Below are positions 9,665 through 17,586 of a stretch of DNA of 64,000 nucleotides, piece by piece. This DNA comes from CAIQJJ01 sp049325275 (lineage in GTDB: Bacteria > Chloroflexota > Anaerolineae > Anaerolineales > UBA4823): the NCBI GenBank assembly GCA_049325275.1, contig JBMOLU010000008.1, positions 248,001 to 312,000 of the forward strand. The letters run 5' to 3'. The notes under the pieces are model-generated. The model was not told the DNA's origin. It searched no databases and worked only from the letters and a program-made list of their open reading frames with translations. Numbering within the stretch: the first letter of the stretch is position 1; every line of letters begins with the position of its first letter. The translations under genes were made by a program, and so were the position numbers.

Positions 9665-10708
9665 ATGATCCCGGTTCCGCCCAACGTTCTCGTAGAACTG
9701 GCGCCTGCATTCGGCCTTGCTGCCGGCGCCCTGACCCACTTTGGGGGCGGCCGTGAAGATAGCGACGGCATCGTATACGCCTACCCCTATCGGGAAACGC
9801 GCCGCCTGCTCAAGGTCATGGCGGTCCCTGCGGCCGAACAGCGCCGCAGCCTGTTTTACCTGGATGAGCGCCTGCGTTTCATGCACTTTTTGAGCGAAAA
9901 CGGCGCTTCGGTGGCCTTCCCGATTCTGTCGCCACAGGGCCACCTGTACGAAACGCATACGGCCGACGAGCACTTGTGGATGGCCTACACGATGCCGCTG
10001 GTCCATGGGGAAAGCAAACCCTTCGAAACCTGGGATGAAGCCCTTTTCGCAGGCTGGGGCCAGGCCATCGGGCGCATGCACCACCTGGCGCAGCAATACC
10101 CATCCTGGGAAGCCTCTGTGGACCCCGAGAACGGCCAACCGGTACTATACTGGCGTGAAGAATGGGAAGGATTCTACAAATGGTGCCAGGAGGAGGATGT
10201 CAGGCAGAAGTGGGTCGAAATCGGCGAACGCTTGAAGGCGCTGCCGCGCACGCGCAGCGATTTCGGGTTCACCCACAACGACCCGCACATCGCCAATTTG
10301 CTGGCCGATGACGGGCAGGTGACCATGATTGATTTCGATGTCGCCAACCACCACTGGTTCATCAACGATATCGCCATCGCCTGCCAGAGCATCCTTTTCG
10401 CACACAGCGGCGGGATGGAACGGCCCGTGACAGATCGCCCGAAGCTGCTCACCTTCTTGCAGCGTTTCCTCGAAGGGTACGGACGCGAGAGTCGCCTGAC
10501 CGGCTTCTGGCTGCAACAGCTCGACCTATTTTTGGCTTACCGGCGTATTTTGCTCTTCACCGTGATGCACGATTGGATTCAATCGCAACCGGAGATGCAT
10601 CAAGCATGGAAGCACATGATCCTGGAACAACCTGAGATCGTAGGTCAGGAATTCGCCCAAGCAGAAGCGTTATGGCTGAACAAAAAACGAGGAGAGACCG
10701 ATGAATAA
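9665..10708 (+). CDS. Aminoglycoside-phosphotransferase-like kinase
   Basis: This is a 347-residue APH/choline-kinase-fold phosphotransferase. The catalytic loop is HNDPHIANLL (His204-Asn205-Asp206), and the metal-binding segment IDFDVANHH carries Asp223 and Asp225. A strong GAGGAGG ribosome-binding site precedes the ATG. Relatives phosphorylate small metabolites more often than antibiotics, so resistance should not be assumed. Its last bases overlap the nitrilase start by 8, so the pair is translationally coupled. Confidence 0.87.
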   Translation: MIPVPPNVLVELAPAFGLAAGALTHFGGGREDSDGIVYAYPYRETRRLLKVMAVPAAEQRRSLFYLDERLRFMHFLSENGASVAFPILSPQGHLYETHTADEHLWMAYTMPLVHGESKPFETWDEALFAGWGQAIGRMHHLAQQYPSWEASVDPENGQPVLYWREEWEGFYKWCQEEDVRQKWVEIGERLKALPRTRSDFGFTHNDPHIANLLADDGQVTMIDFDVANHHWFINDIAIACQSILFAHSGGMERPVTDRPKLLTFLQRFLEGYGRESRLTGFWLQQLDLFLAYRRILLFTVMHDWIQSQPEMHQAWKHMILEQPEIVGQEFAQAEALWLNKKRGETDE

Positions 10709-11735
10709 GCCCACTTCACTCGCCATCATCCAACTCGATGCCGCCCCTGCGCCGTTGGCGGAGCGCTTGCAACGTGCAGAGGCACAAATCGTCCAGGCGG
10801 CCCAGGCCGGGGCACAGCTTGTCGCCCTGCCCGAGCTTTTCAACACCGGGTACGCCTACCGCGACGAAAATTTTGCCCTGGCCGAAGACCCGGGCGGCCC
10901 CACGGCTGCCTGGATGCAACAGATCAGCGCCCGCCTGGGGATTCACCTGGCCGGGTCGCTGCTGCTGCGAGATGGGGGCGAAATTTACAACGCCCTGCTG
11001 CTGCACGCACCCGACGGGCGCTTCTGGCGCTACGACAAGAACTATCCCTGGGGCTGGGAACGGGCATATTTCCGCGAACGCCGCGCCGTCACCATCGCCG
11101 AGACCGCTCTGGGGGCCATCGGGATGATGCTCTGCTGGGATATGGCACACGCCGATCTATGGCGACAGTACGCCGGCAGGGTCGACCTGATCCTGGCGTG
11201 CAGTTGCCCACCCAATATTCCCGACCCAACCTACCGTTTTCCGGATGGCTCGACCGTGACCGCCAACCAGCTTGGCCCGCTGTTTGGCCGCCTGCGTCAC
11301 AGCGCACCGACCGTATTCCGTGACACGCCAATGCAGCAAACGGCCTGGCTGGGGGTACCCTTTCTCAGCAGCACGGCCTGCGGTACGGTGAGCACGCCCT
11401 TGCCCAACCCGGTCGGATCGTTCCTGGGGGTTCTCGCCACCGCGCCCTGGCTGCTTCGTTACCTGGCGCAGGCCCGCAACGTCGAAGTCAGCGCCAACCT
11501 GGTTGAGGCGGGCCGCATTCTCGCCGCCGACGGCCGGCAATTGGCAGGGTTGAGCCGCCAGCAAGGAGAAGCGTTCGCCCTGGCCGAGGTCAGTATGCCT
11601 GCCGAACGCCCACAACCCAAGAAACCCCAGCCCAAACCACCCGTCTCGCCACTGACTTACGTTGTGTCCGATTACCTGTTGACAGCGGTAAGCCTGAGAA
11701 CGTACGCGCGCGGCAAAGCCAAACGTGAAGTGTAA
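10701..11735 (+). CDS. Carbon-nitrogen hydrolase (nitrilase superfamily)
   Basis: This 344-residue cytoplasmic amidase/nitrilase-superfamily enzyme carries the Glu-Lys-Cys triad: Glu45 in ALPELFNTGY, Lys113 in YDKNYPWGWE, and Cys145 in MMLCWDMAH. The C-terminal tail is proline- and lysine-rich (about residue 300 onward) and is not part of the usual domain. The substrate is unknown. Coupling with the APH-like kinase suggests that both act on one metabolite, but this is inference. Confidence 0.88.
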   Translation: MNKPTSLAIIQLDAAPAPLAERLQRAEAQIVQAAQAGAQLVALPELFNTGYAYRDENFALAEDPGGPTAAWMQQISARLGIHLAGSLLLRDGGEIYNALLLHAPDGRFWRYDKNYPWGWERAYFRERRAVTIAETALGAIGMMLCWDMAHADLWRQYAGRVDLILACSCPPNIPDPTYRFPDGSTVTANQLGPLFGRLRHSAPTVFRDTPMQQTAWLGVPFLSSTACGTVSTPLPNPVGSFLGVLATAPWLLRYLAQARNVEVSANLVEAGRILAADGRQLAGLSRQQGEAFALAEVSMPAERPQPKKPQPKPPVSPLTYVVSDYLLTAVSLRTYARGKAKREV

Positions 11736-12008
11736 ACAAGGCAGGACCGGTCACGTTTTCGCATATTTTCGAGTAAACTTACACACATAACGTCGGCTCA
11801 TGCGGCTCCACCGCAAGGAGGCCGTGTTTTAGGTTGTGCGAGTGCACGCGTTTTTTACCTGCGCACATGCACAAGCCAAAACAGTTCGCTTTTCCTTTAC
11901 GAAAGCAGATATTCTCGACAAAGCAAGGAAACCCGTTCTAAAACTGGGGTGAACGCCCGACAGGTTGCGCCGGAGAGGGGTACGTCTGGTGCAACAGAAA
12001 GGACAACT
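11736..12008. other. Intergenic leader upstream of the corrinoid-type gene
   Basis: No gene was found in these 273 bases. The stretch is AT-richer around 11757-11790 and may hold a promoter. A weak stem pairs TTGTGC and GCACAA around 11832-11874, with a T-run in its loop. I looked for a cobalamin riboswitch because of the downstream gene, but could not recognise the B12-box core. Confidence 0.3.
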
Positions 12009-13697
12009 ATGAAAACCGTTATTGCCGGCGCGCTCGGGGAATGCGTGCACGTCGCCGGAATCAGTCACTTTTTGCGCCTGGCCGAATCCGCCGGTTGGCG
12101 GACAATCTTTCTTGGTCCGGCTGTTTCCATCGAAACGTTTCTCGAAGTCATACGCCGCGAGCAGGCCGACCCGGTAAACCAGCAGGTATTGGCCGGCGTC
12201 TCCTATCGCCTGACGCCCGAAACCGGTGAGCGCTTGCTCGGCCAGTTCGCCGAATCGGCTTCCGATTTGCACGAGGCAGGCGTACGCTTCGTTTTCGGTG
12301 GCACTCCGCCCGTGGTTGCGCGTGCCCGGGCGCTCGGCTTTTTCGAACGCGCCTTCGACGGCAGCGAGCCTGCCGAAACCTTGATCGCCTATCTCAAAGG
12401 GCAGACCGAAATGCCCCACAGCGAAGCGGATTTCCCGCAAACGACCGTCGAACGCATCCGCTGGAAAGCCCCCTACCCGCTGATCCGTCACCACTTCGGC
12501 CTGCCAACGATGGCGGCCAGCCTGCAAGGCATCGCCGAGATCGCCGAGGCGCAGGCGCTGGATGTGATTTCGCTGGGAATCGATCAGGACGCGCAGGAAA
12601 ACTTCTTCCACCCCGAGCGGCAGGACCCACGCCGCACCGGGGCCGGCGGTGTGCCCGTGCGCAGCGCCGACGATTACCGCGCCCTTTACGCCGCCAGCCG
12701 GCGCGGTAACTTCCCGCTGCTGCGCACCTATTCGGGCACCGACGACTTTATCGGACTGGCCGAAATGTACGTCGAGACGATCCACATCGCCTGGTGCGCC
12801 ATCCCGCTCTTCTGGTTCAACCAGATGGATGGGCGCGGGCCGTGGGACCTGGCCGGCTCGATCCGTGAACACCAGAAAGTGATGGCCTTCTACGGCGAGC
12901 GCGGCATCCCGGTCGAATTGAATGAACCGCATCACTGGGGCATGCGCGACGCGCCCGACGTGGTCAGCGTCGTTTCCGCTTACCTGGCCGCTTACAACGC
13001 GCGCGCCTTCGGGGTGCAAGACTATATCGCCCAGTTGATGTTCAACAGCCCGCCCGGCCTCTCGGATGCCATGGACTTAGCCAAGATGCTGGCGATCGTC
13101 GAACTCATCCGGCCCCTGGCCGAAAACGGGCAGCAGGCATCGCCCTTCACGATCTGGAAGCAAACCCGCACCGGCCTGCTCTCTTACCCGCTCGACATCG
13201 ATGCCGCACGCGCTCACCTGGCGGCCAGCGTGTACGTACAAATGGCGCTCAAGCCGCACATCATTCACGTCGTCGGCCACACCGAGGCCGATCACGCCGC
13301 CACGGGAGCAGACGTGATCGAATCGTGCAAGCTGGCACGGCGGGCCATCGAAAACGCCCTGCAGGGCCAGCCCGATCTCACCGCCGACCCGGCCGTGCAG
13401 GCGCGCAAGGGCCAGTTGGTGAGCGAAGCCCGGGCCATGCTGGATGCGATCGGCACGCTAGCCGGCCGCGGCGTAAGCGATCCGTTTACCGATCCAGAGA
13501 CGCTGGCAAAAGCCGTCACCGGCGGGATCATGGATGCACCGCAGCTCGGCAACAACCCCTTTGGGCGCGGCGCGCTCAAGACGCGCATCGTCAACGGGGC
13601 CTGTGTAACGGTCGACGAGGAAGGCAAAGCGGCCGGGGAGATCGAGCGTATCGACCGGCTGATGGCGGAAATCGGGCGCGTGCAAACGCAAGGATGA
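12009..13697 (+). CDS. Cobalamin-type (B12-binding plus mutase-like barrel) protein
   Basis: The 562-residue protein begins with a Rossmann-like half (MKTVIAGALGECVHVAGISHF) resembling a B12-binding domain. The canonical DxHxxG is present as CxHxxG, so His is kept and Asp is lost. The remainder (residues 150-480) resembles the TIM barrel of glutamate-mutase-E-like or methyltransferase-like corrinoid enzymes. The ATG at 12009 was chosen for its AAAGGA site; the frame is open 60 bases further upstream. The reaction is unknown. It could be a carbon-skeleton mutase or a corrinoid methyltransferase subunit. Confidence 0.6.
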   Translation: MKTVIAGALGECVHVAGISHFLRLAESAGWRTIFLGPAVSIETFLEVIRREQADPVNQQVLAGVSYRLTPETGERLLGQFAESASDLHEAGVRFVFGGTPPVVARARALGFFERAFDGSEPAETLIAYLKGQTEMPHSEADFPQTTVERIRWKAPYPLIRHHFGLPTMAASLQGIAEIAEAQALDVISLGIDQDAQENFFHPERQDPRRTGAGGVPVRSADDYRALYAASRRGNFPLLRTYSGTDDFIGLAEMYVETIHIAWCAIPLFWFNQMDGRGPWDLAGSIREHQKVMAFYGERGIPVELNEPHHWGMRDAPDVVSVVSAYLAAYNARAFGVQDYIAQLMFNSPPGLSDAMDLAKMLAIVELIRPLAENGQQASPFTIWKQTRTGLLSYPLDIDAARAHLAASVYVQMALKPHIIHVVGHTEADHAATGADVIESCKLARRAIENALQGQPDLTADPAVQARKGQLVSEARAMLDAIGTLAGRGVSDPFTDPETLAKAVTGGIMDAPQLGNNPFGRGALKTRIVNGACVTVDEEGKAAGEIERIDRLMAEIGRVQTQG

Positions 13698-13713
13698 GGA
13701 AGGAGGCCAAATC

Positions 13714-14283
13714 GTGGAAGATTTCAACTGGTATGCCTGGGTTATCTTGCCCGTGATCGTCTTCCTGGCGCGCGTGGTGGACGTTACGATCGGCACGTTG
13801 CGCATCATCTTCACCTCGCGCGGGCGTCGCGGTGTGGCGCCGCTGCTCGGCGGCATCGAGGTCTTCGTCTGGATCATTGCCACCAGCCAGATCATGAAGC
13901 AGGCCCACACCCTCACGGCTTTCTTAGGCTATGCCGCCGGATTTGCCGTGGGCAATTACGTGGGTATGTTCATCGAAGACAAACTGGCTATGGGCACCGT
14001 CGTCATTCGCACCATTCTCGCCAAAAGCGCACCCGCCGTGATCGAAGCGCTCAAAACGGCCGGATATGGGGTCACCTGCGTCGACGGGCAAGGCGCCACC
14101 GGGCCGGTGCAATTGATCTACACCGTGGTCAAGCGCAAAGACGTTCCCGAAGTCACGGCCCTGATTCATACGGGCGCACCGAGGGCCTTTTTGACCATCG
14201 AAGAAGTACGCAGCGCAGAACAGGGCATCTTCCCGGCGCATGCGTCCGGGCGCAGCGCTGCGTTCGAAAGAAAATCGAAGTAA
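13714..14283 (+). CDS. UPF0316 / DUF2179-type membrane protein
   Basis: This 189-residue protein matches the UPF0316 family. Three N-terminal membrane segments (WVILPVIVFLARVVDVTIGTL, LGGIEVFVWIIATSQI, AFLGYAAGFAVGNYVGMFIED) are followed by a soluble DUF2179-like domain with the IYTVVKRKDVPEV...AFLTIEEVR pattern. The function of the family is not established. An AAGGAGG site precedes the GTG start. A dispersed palindromic repeat lies directly after the stop. Confidence 0.86.
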   Translation: MEDFNWYAWVILPVIVFLARVVDVTIGTLRIIFTSRGRRGVAPLLGGIEVFVWIIATSQIMKQAHTLTAFLGYAAGFAVGNYVGMFIEDKLAMGTVVIRTILAKSAPAVIEALKTAGYGVTCVDGQGATGPVQLIYTVVKRKDVPEVTALIHTGAPRAFLTIEEVRSAEQGIFPAHASGRSAAFERKSK

Positions 14284-14288
14284 AAAGT

Positions 14289-14336
14289 GGCTCTTCCACC
14301 TTTGGCGGGAAACATCCCGTTGAAAACGGGAGAGCC
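14289..14336 (+). repeat. Dispersed palindromic repeat, copy A
   Basis: A 48-bp element has ends GGCTCT and AGAGCC in inverted orientation. It contains CCTTTGGCGGGAAA followed by the hairpin CCCGTTGAAAACGGG. The same element occurs at 27656, 32202 and 49780. Confidence 0.75.
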
Positions 14337-14381
14337 TGAAAAGTCAGTGAAGTTGTATCTTCTCAAAAAGGAGGGGAAGGA

Positions 14382-14434
14382 GGGGTGTTTTGGGCGAGCC
14401 AAGCAACCGGGTTGCAGCTCGCCCAAAACACCCC
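14382..14434 (+). repeat. Long perfect hairpin upstream of asnB
   Basis: An 18-base arm, GGGGTGTTTTGGGCGAGC (14382-14399), is matched perfectly by its reverse complement at 14417-14434. The loop holds a second small stem (GCAAC/GTTGC). There is no T-run after it, so it is not a textbook terminator. It sits about 50 bases before asnB and 45 bases after repeat copy A. Confidence 0.7.
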
Positions 14435-14485
14435 ACACCCCGCTTGATTGAGAAGTTACGTAAAGTTGGTTTAAGGAAGGATTTC

Positions 14486-15982
14486 ATGTGTGGTATTGCA
14501 GGAACTTATCAGGTCTCCGATCCAAAAGGGGTTCGTAAAATGCTCAAGCAGATTGCCCATCGCGGCCCGGATGGTTGGGGGTGCACCGAAACCGCAAACG
14601 GGACGATCGGCCACCGCCGCCTGGCCATTCTCGACGTAGAGAGCGGCCACCAACCCATGCAAGCGAAGGAGACCTGGATCGCTTTCAACGGTGAAATCTA
14701 CAATCACCTCCAGTTGAAAAAGCGCCATCTATCGGGCATACGCCTGAAAACGCGCAGCGATACCGAAGTCATCCTGCAGTTGTACCGCAAGTTCGGGCCG
14801 CAGTGCGTCGAAATGCTGGACGGTATGTTTGCCCTGGCAATTTACCAAAACGGCGAACTGCTGCTGGCGCGCGATCCGCTGGGAATCAAACCCCTGTACA
14901 CCGGGCAGCGAGGCGACACACTCTACTTTGCCTCGGAGATCAAATCGCTGGTCGGCCTGGTCGATGCCGTGGAAGCATTCCCTCCGGGGTACTGGTATCA
15001 CTCGCGCCTGGGCAAACACCAGTTTTACGACGTGGCTGCCATCCCTCGCAAAATCAGCCCCATCGAAGACGAGCAGGTGGCGGTTGAGCGCATCCGCGAG
15101 ACTCTGCAGCAGGCCGTCCAGAAGCGCCTGATGTCAGATGTGCCTTTGGGCGTCAGCTTGAGCGGCGGGTTGGACAGTTCCATCGTCACCTTCCTGGCGC
15201 GGGAAGGGAAACCGGGGTTGAACTCGTTCGCAGTCGGCATCGAGGGCAGCAGCGATCTCGCAGCGGCCCGCCTGGTGTCGCGCGCCATCGGCACGCGCCA
15301 TCACGAGTACGTCTACTCGCTGGACGAAATCAAACAGGCGCTGCCAGAAATTCTTTACTACCTGGAATCGTTCGACCCTGCGCTCGTGCGCAGCGCCGTG
15401 GCCAATTATTTTCTGGCCCGCCTGGCCGCCGAGCACGTCAAGGTCTTTCTGACGGGTGAGGGCGCGGACGAGTTGTATGCCGGGTACGCCTACCTGAACC
15501 AGTTCGAGACGGCGGAAGCGCTACAAGCCGAGCTGATCTACATCACATCGGCCTTGCACAACACCAACCTGCAACGCGCCGACCGGCTTTCGATGGCCTT
15601 TGGGCTGGAAGCACGCGTGCCCTTTCTCGATACCGCCTCGGTGGCGTTGGCTTTCAGCCTGCCGACGGCCAAAAAGTTGCGCCGTTCTGACTGGCCCGAA
15701 AAAGCGCTCTTGCGGCACGCCTTTGCAGACGATCTACCGCAGAGTATCGTCAGCCGGCCCAAGCTAAAGTTCTCCAAGGGGGCCGGTTCGTCGGAGCTGA
15801 TCGCCCAGGAGGCGACCGCAACCATCAGCAATGAAGAATTCTTGGCCGAACAAAAACGGTTGAAAGCCATGTGGGACTACCCCCTGAAAAACAAAGAGGC
15901 GCTTTACTACTATCAAATACTGCGCCAATTCTATGCGGACGAGTGGATTTTACCCGGCATGGGGAAAAGCCGCAGCCTTTAA
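14486..15982 (+). CDS. asnB: Asparagine synthase (glutamine-hydrolysing)
   Basis: The protein makes asparagine from aspartate, glutamine and ATP, or performs a related amidation. The N-terminus MCGIAGTYQV exposes catalytic Cys2 of a class-II glutaminase domain. The synthetase domain carries the ATP pyrophosphatase loop SLSGGLDSS (SGGLDS at 226-231). The ATG at 14486 was chosen because Cys2 must follow Met1 and because TTAAGGAAGG precedes it. Length is 498 residues. It is distinct from the lasso cyclase paralogue at the right edge of the window. Confidence 0.93.
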   Translation: MCGIAGTYQVSDPKGVRKMLKQIAHRGPDGWGCTETANGTIGHRRLAILDVESGHQPMQAKETWIAFNGEIYNHLQLKKRHLSGIRLKTRSDTEVILQLYRKFGPQCVEMLDGMFALAIYQNGELLLARDPLGIKPLYTGQRGDTLYFASEIKSLVGLVDAVEAFPPGYWYHSRLGKHQFYDVAAIPRKISPIEDEQVAVERIRETLQQAVQKRLMSDVPLGVSLSGGLDSSIVTFLAREGKPGLNSFAVGIEGSSDLAAARLVSRAIGTRHHEYVYSLDEIKQALPEILYYLESFDPALVRSAVANYFLARLAAEHVKVFLTGEGADELYAGYAYLNQFETAEALQAELIYITSALHNTNLQRADRLSMAFGLEARVPFLDTASVALAFSLPTAKKLRRSDWPEKALLRHAFADDLPQSIVSRPKLKFSKGAGSSELIAQEATATISNEEFLAEQKRLKAMWDYPLKNKEALYYYQILRQFYADEWILPGMGKSRSL

Positions 15983-16002
15983 GCAACAAGGAGAACCTTA
16001 CC

Positions 16003-17118
16003 ATGAATTCAGAGACGCGTTACACCATCATCGGCGCCGGGCACGGCGGGAAAGCCATGGCTGCACACCTGGCGCTGATGGGCTTTCCCGTCACGCTCTA
16101 CAACCGGACGTTCGATCACATCGAAGTGATCAAGAAACGCGGCGGCATCGAACTGGAAGGCAGCGAAGGCGGCCCACATGGCTTTGCTTCGCTGAAACTT
16201 GTCACGGCCGATATCGCCGAAGCCGTCGAAAAAGCTGAGATGATCATGATCGTCGTCCCATCATCCGCTCACGCAGACATCGCCAAGAGCCTGTCCTGCT
16301 GCCTGAAGGACGGCCAGACCATCATTTTGCACCCGGGACGCACCTGCGGTACGCTCGAGTTTGCCAAAACGCTGCGTGACAACCACTGTGCCGCCGATGT
16401 AACCATCGCCGAAGCAGAAACGTTTCTTTATGCCTCACGCTCCGATGGCCCGGCCCAAGCGCGCATTTTCCGCATCAAAGAAGCGGTGCCGTTGGCGGCC
16501 TTGCCCGCTAACCGTACGCAACAGGTTCTCAAGAAAATCCACGAGGCCTATCCGCAGTATATCGACGGCGAAAACGTGCTTCACACCGGTTTGAATAATA
16601 TGGGGGCCATTTTTCATCCCGCACTGACCCTGCTCAACGCCGGCTGGATTGAAGCCACCCACGGCGACTACCAGTTCTACATCGATGGCGTAACGCCTTC
16701 GGTGGCGCGTGTCCTGGAGGCCCTCGACCGGGAACGGGTCACCGTGGCTTCATCACTCGGCATCCGCGCCCGTACGGCCCAAGAGTGGCTCAAAATGGCC
16801 TACAACACCACCGGAGAAAACCTGCATGAAGCCATTCAAAACCAGCCGGGTTACTACGGTATCAAAGCGCCCAGCACGCTCAGCCACCGCTACATTTTCG
16901 AAGACGTGCCGATGAGCCTCGTGCCCATCGCTTCCCTCGGGCAGCGTTACGGCGTTTCGGTGCGCGGCATGGACAGCATCATCCGCCTGGCCTGCATCAT
17001 CCACCGCACCGATTACTGGCGGCGCGGGCGCACAGTTGAGCGGTTGGGCGTTGACACGCTCAGCGTAAGCGAACTGACCGCTTATGTGAACGAAGGGGTG
17101 ATTGCTGCGAACTGGTAA
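16003..17118 (+). CDS. Octopine/nopaline-type opine dehydrogenase
   Basis: This 371-residue NAD(P)-dependent oxidoreductase has an N-terminal dinucleotide fold with GAGHGG at 11-16. Its C-terminal helical domain is typical of NAD/NADP octopine/nopaline dehydrogenases (HPALTLLNAG, then a domain with GDYQFYIDGVTPSV). These enzymes couple an amino acid to a 2-oxo acid by reductive amination, or run the reverse. An AAGGAG site precedes the ATG. Following asnB by 20 bases, it is probably cotranscribed. Confidence 0.87.
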   Translation: MNSETRYTIIGAGHGGKAMAAHLALMGFPVTLYNRTFDHIEVIKKRGGIELEGSEGGPHGFASLKLVTADIAEAVEKAEMIMIVVPSSAHADIAKSLSCCLKDGQTIILHPGRTCGTLEFAKTLRDNHCAADVTIAEAETFLYASRSDGPAQARIFRIKEAVPLAALPANRTQQVLKKIHEAYPQYIDGENVLHTGLNNMGAIFHPALTLLNAGWIEATHGDYQFYIDGVTPSVARVLEALDRERVTVASSLGIRARTAQEWLKMAYNTTGENLHEAIQNQPGYYGIKAPSTLSHRYIFEDVPMSLVPIASLGQRYGVSVRGMDSIIRLACIIHRTDYWRRGRTVERLGVDTLSVSELTAYVNEGVIAANW

Positions 17119-17141
17119 GGCAAGCACAGCCAGCCCTTGCC
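17119..17141 (+). terminator. Candidate terminator after the opine dehydrogenase
   Basis: GGCAAG pairs with CTTGCC across an 11-base loop immediately after the stop codon, followed by a GGTTTTC stretch. The stem is short, so confidence is limited. Confidence 0.38.
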
Positions 17142-17161
17142 GACCGGTTTTCTATACTCCA

Positions 17162-17383
17162 AGCGGGCACAAACTGCGGTTTCGGCCCGCTCGGACATTT
17201 AGGTCCGGGCTGTTAAGCTATGCTGGATAAATCCAGCTTCAAGCAGGTTCGGCCTGGTTTATCAGGCGTTGCTGATTAGCCCGGCGATGAATCGCCGGGC
17301 GGGGATGGCAGGAAAAGCACAATGTATTCCCGTGGGCGGTATATGGACGTTTCCGGCCGAAAATATCCCGGCATCAAACCGGG
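17162..17383 (+). repeat. Array of six small hairpins with similar loops
   Basis: Consecutive hairpins occur at 17162-17191, 17192-17207 (CGGAC/GTCCG), 17222-17237 (GCTGGATAAATCCAGC), 17252-17267 (GCCTGGTTTATCAGGC), 17279-17300 (GCCCGGCGAT/ATCGCCGGGC) and 17367-17383 (CCCGG/CCGGG). Arms differ between members, while loops stay close to ATTTAG, ATAAAT, GTTTAT and ATGAAT. The array lies between the opine dehydrogenase and the TIR/SLOG operon. No coding frame was supported here. Confidence 0.7.
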
Positions 17384-17446
17384 TTCATCATTACCAAACC
17401 GTCATGCACTTTTCAAAAGGGTTAGTGCGTACTTTCATCCTATATG

Positions 17447-17452
17447 TATAAT
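17447..17452 (+). promoter_or_regulatory. Candidate -10 box for the TIR/SLATT/SLOG operon
   Basis: A perfect TATAAT lies in an AT-rich stretch about 135 bases upstream of the first ATG of the operon. The -35 region is weak. The remaining leader (17460-17586) holds no other recognised element, and AGGAG at 17577-17581 serves the first gene. Confidence 0.42.
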
Positions 17453-17586
17453 TATCTTGTAAAAAGCACGTAAAACGCCACACTACATAAAGTCAACCAC
17501 ACCAAAGAAAAGGGGGCACAGCCAGAGCCATTTAAGTCCAGGGTATTTTTTACCGCGCAAGCCGCCGGATCAGATCAGGAGCGCTT

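Noticed and set aside
10701..11735. Antibiotic-resistance island with the APH-like kinase
   Set aside because: The kinase resembles metabolite kinases, and no mobile element or other resistance gene is near.
11736..12008. Cobalamin riboswitch before the corrinoid-type gene
   Set aside because: I looked for the B12-box core and its paired arms and could not find them.
11829..13019. 396-codon frame opposite the corrinoid-type gene
   Set aside because: No domain was seen, and the sense strand has a coherent enzyme-like protein.
14390..14485. Longer N-terminus for asparagine synthase
   Set aside because: The glutaminase needs Cys directly after Met1, and the extension would run through a hairpin.
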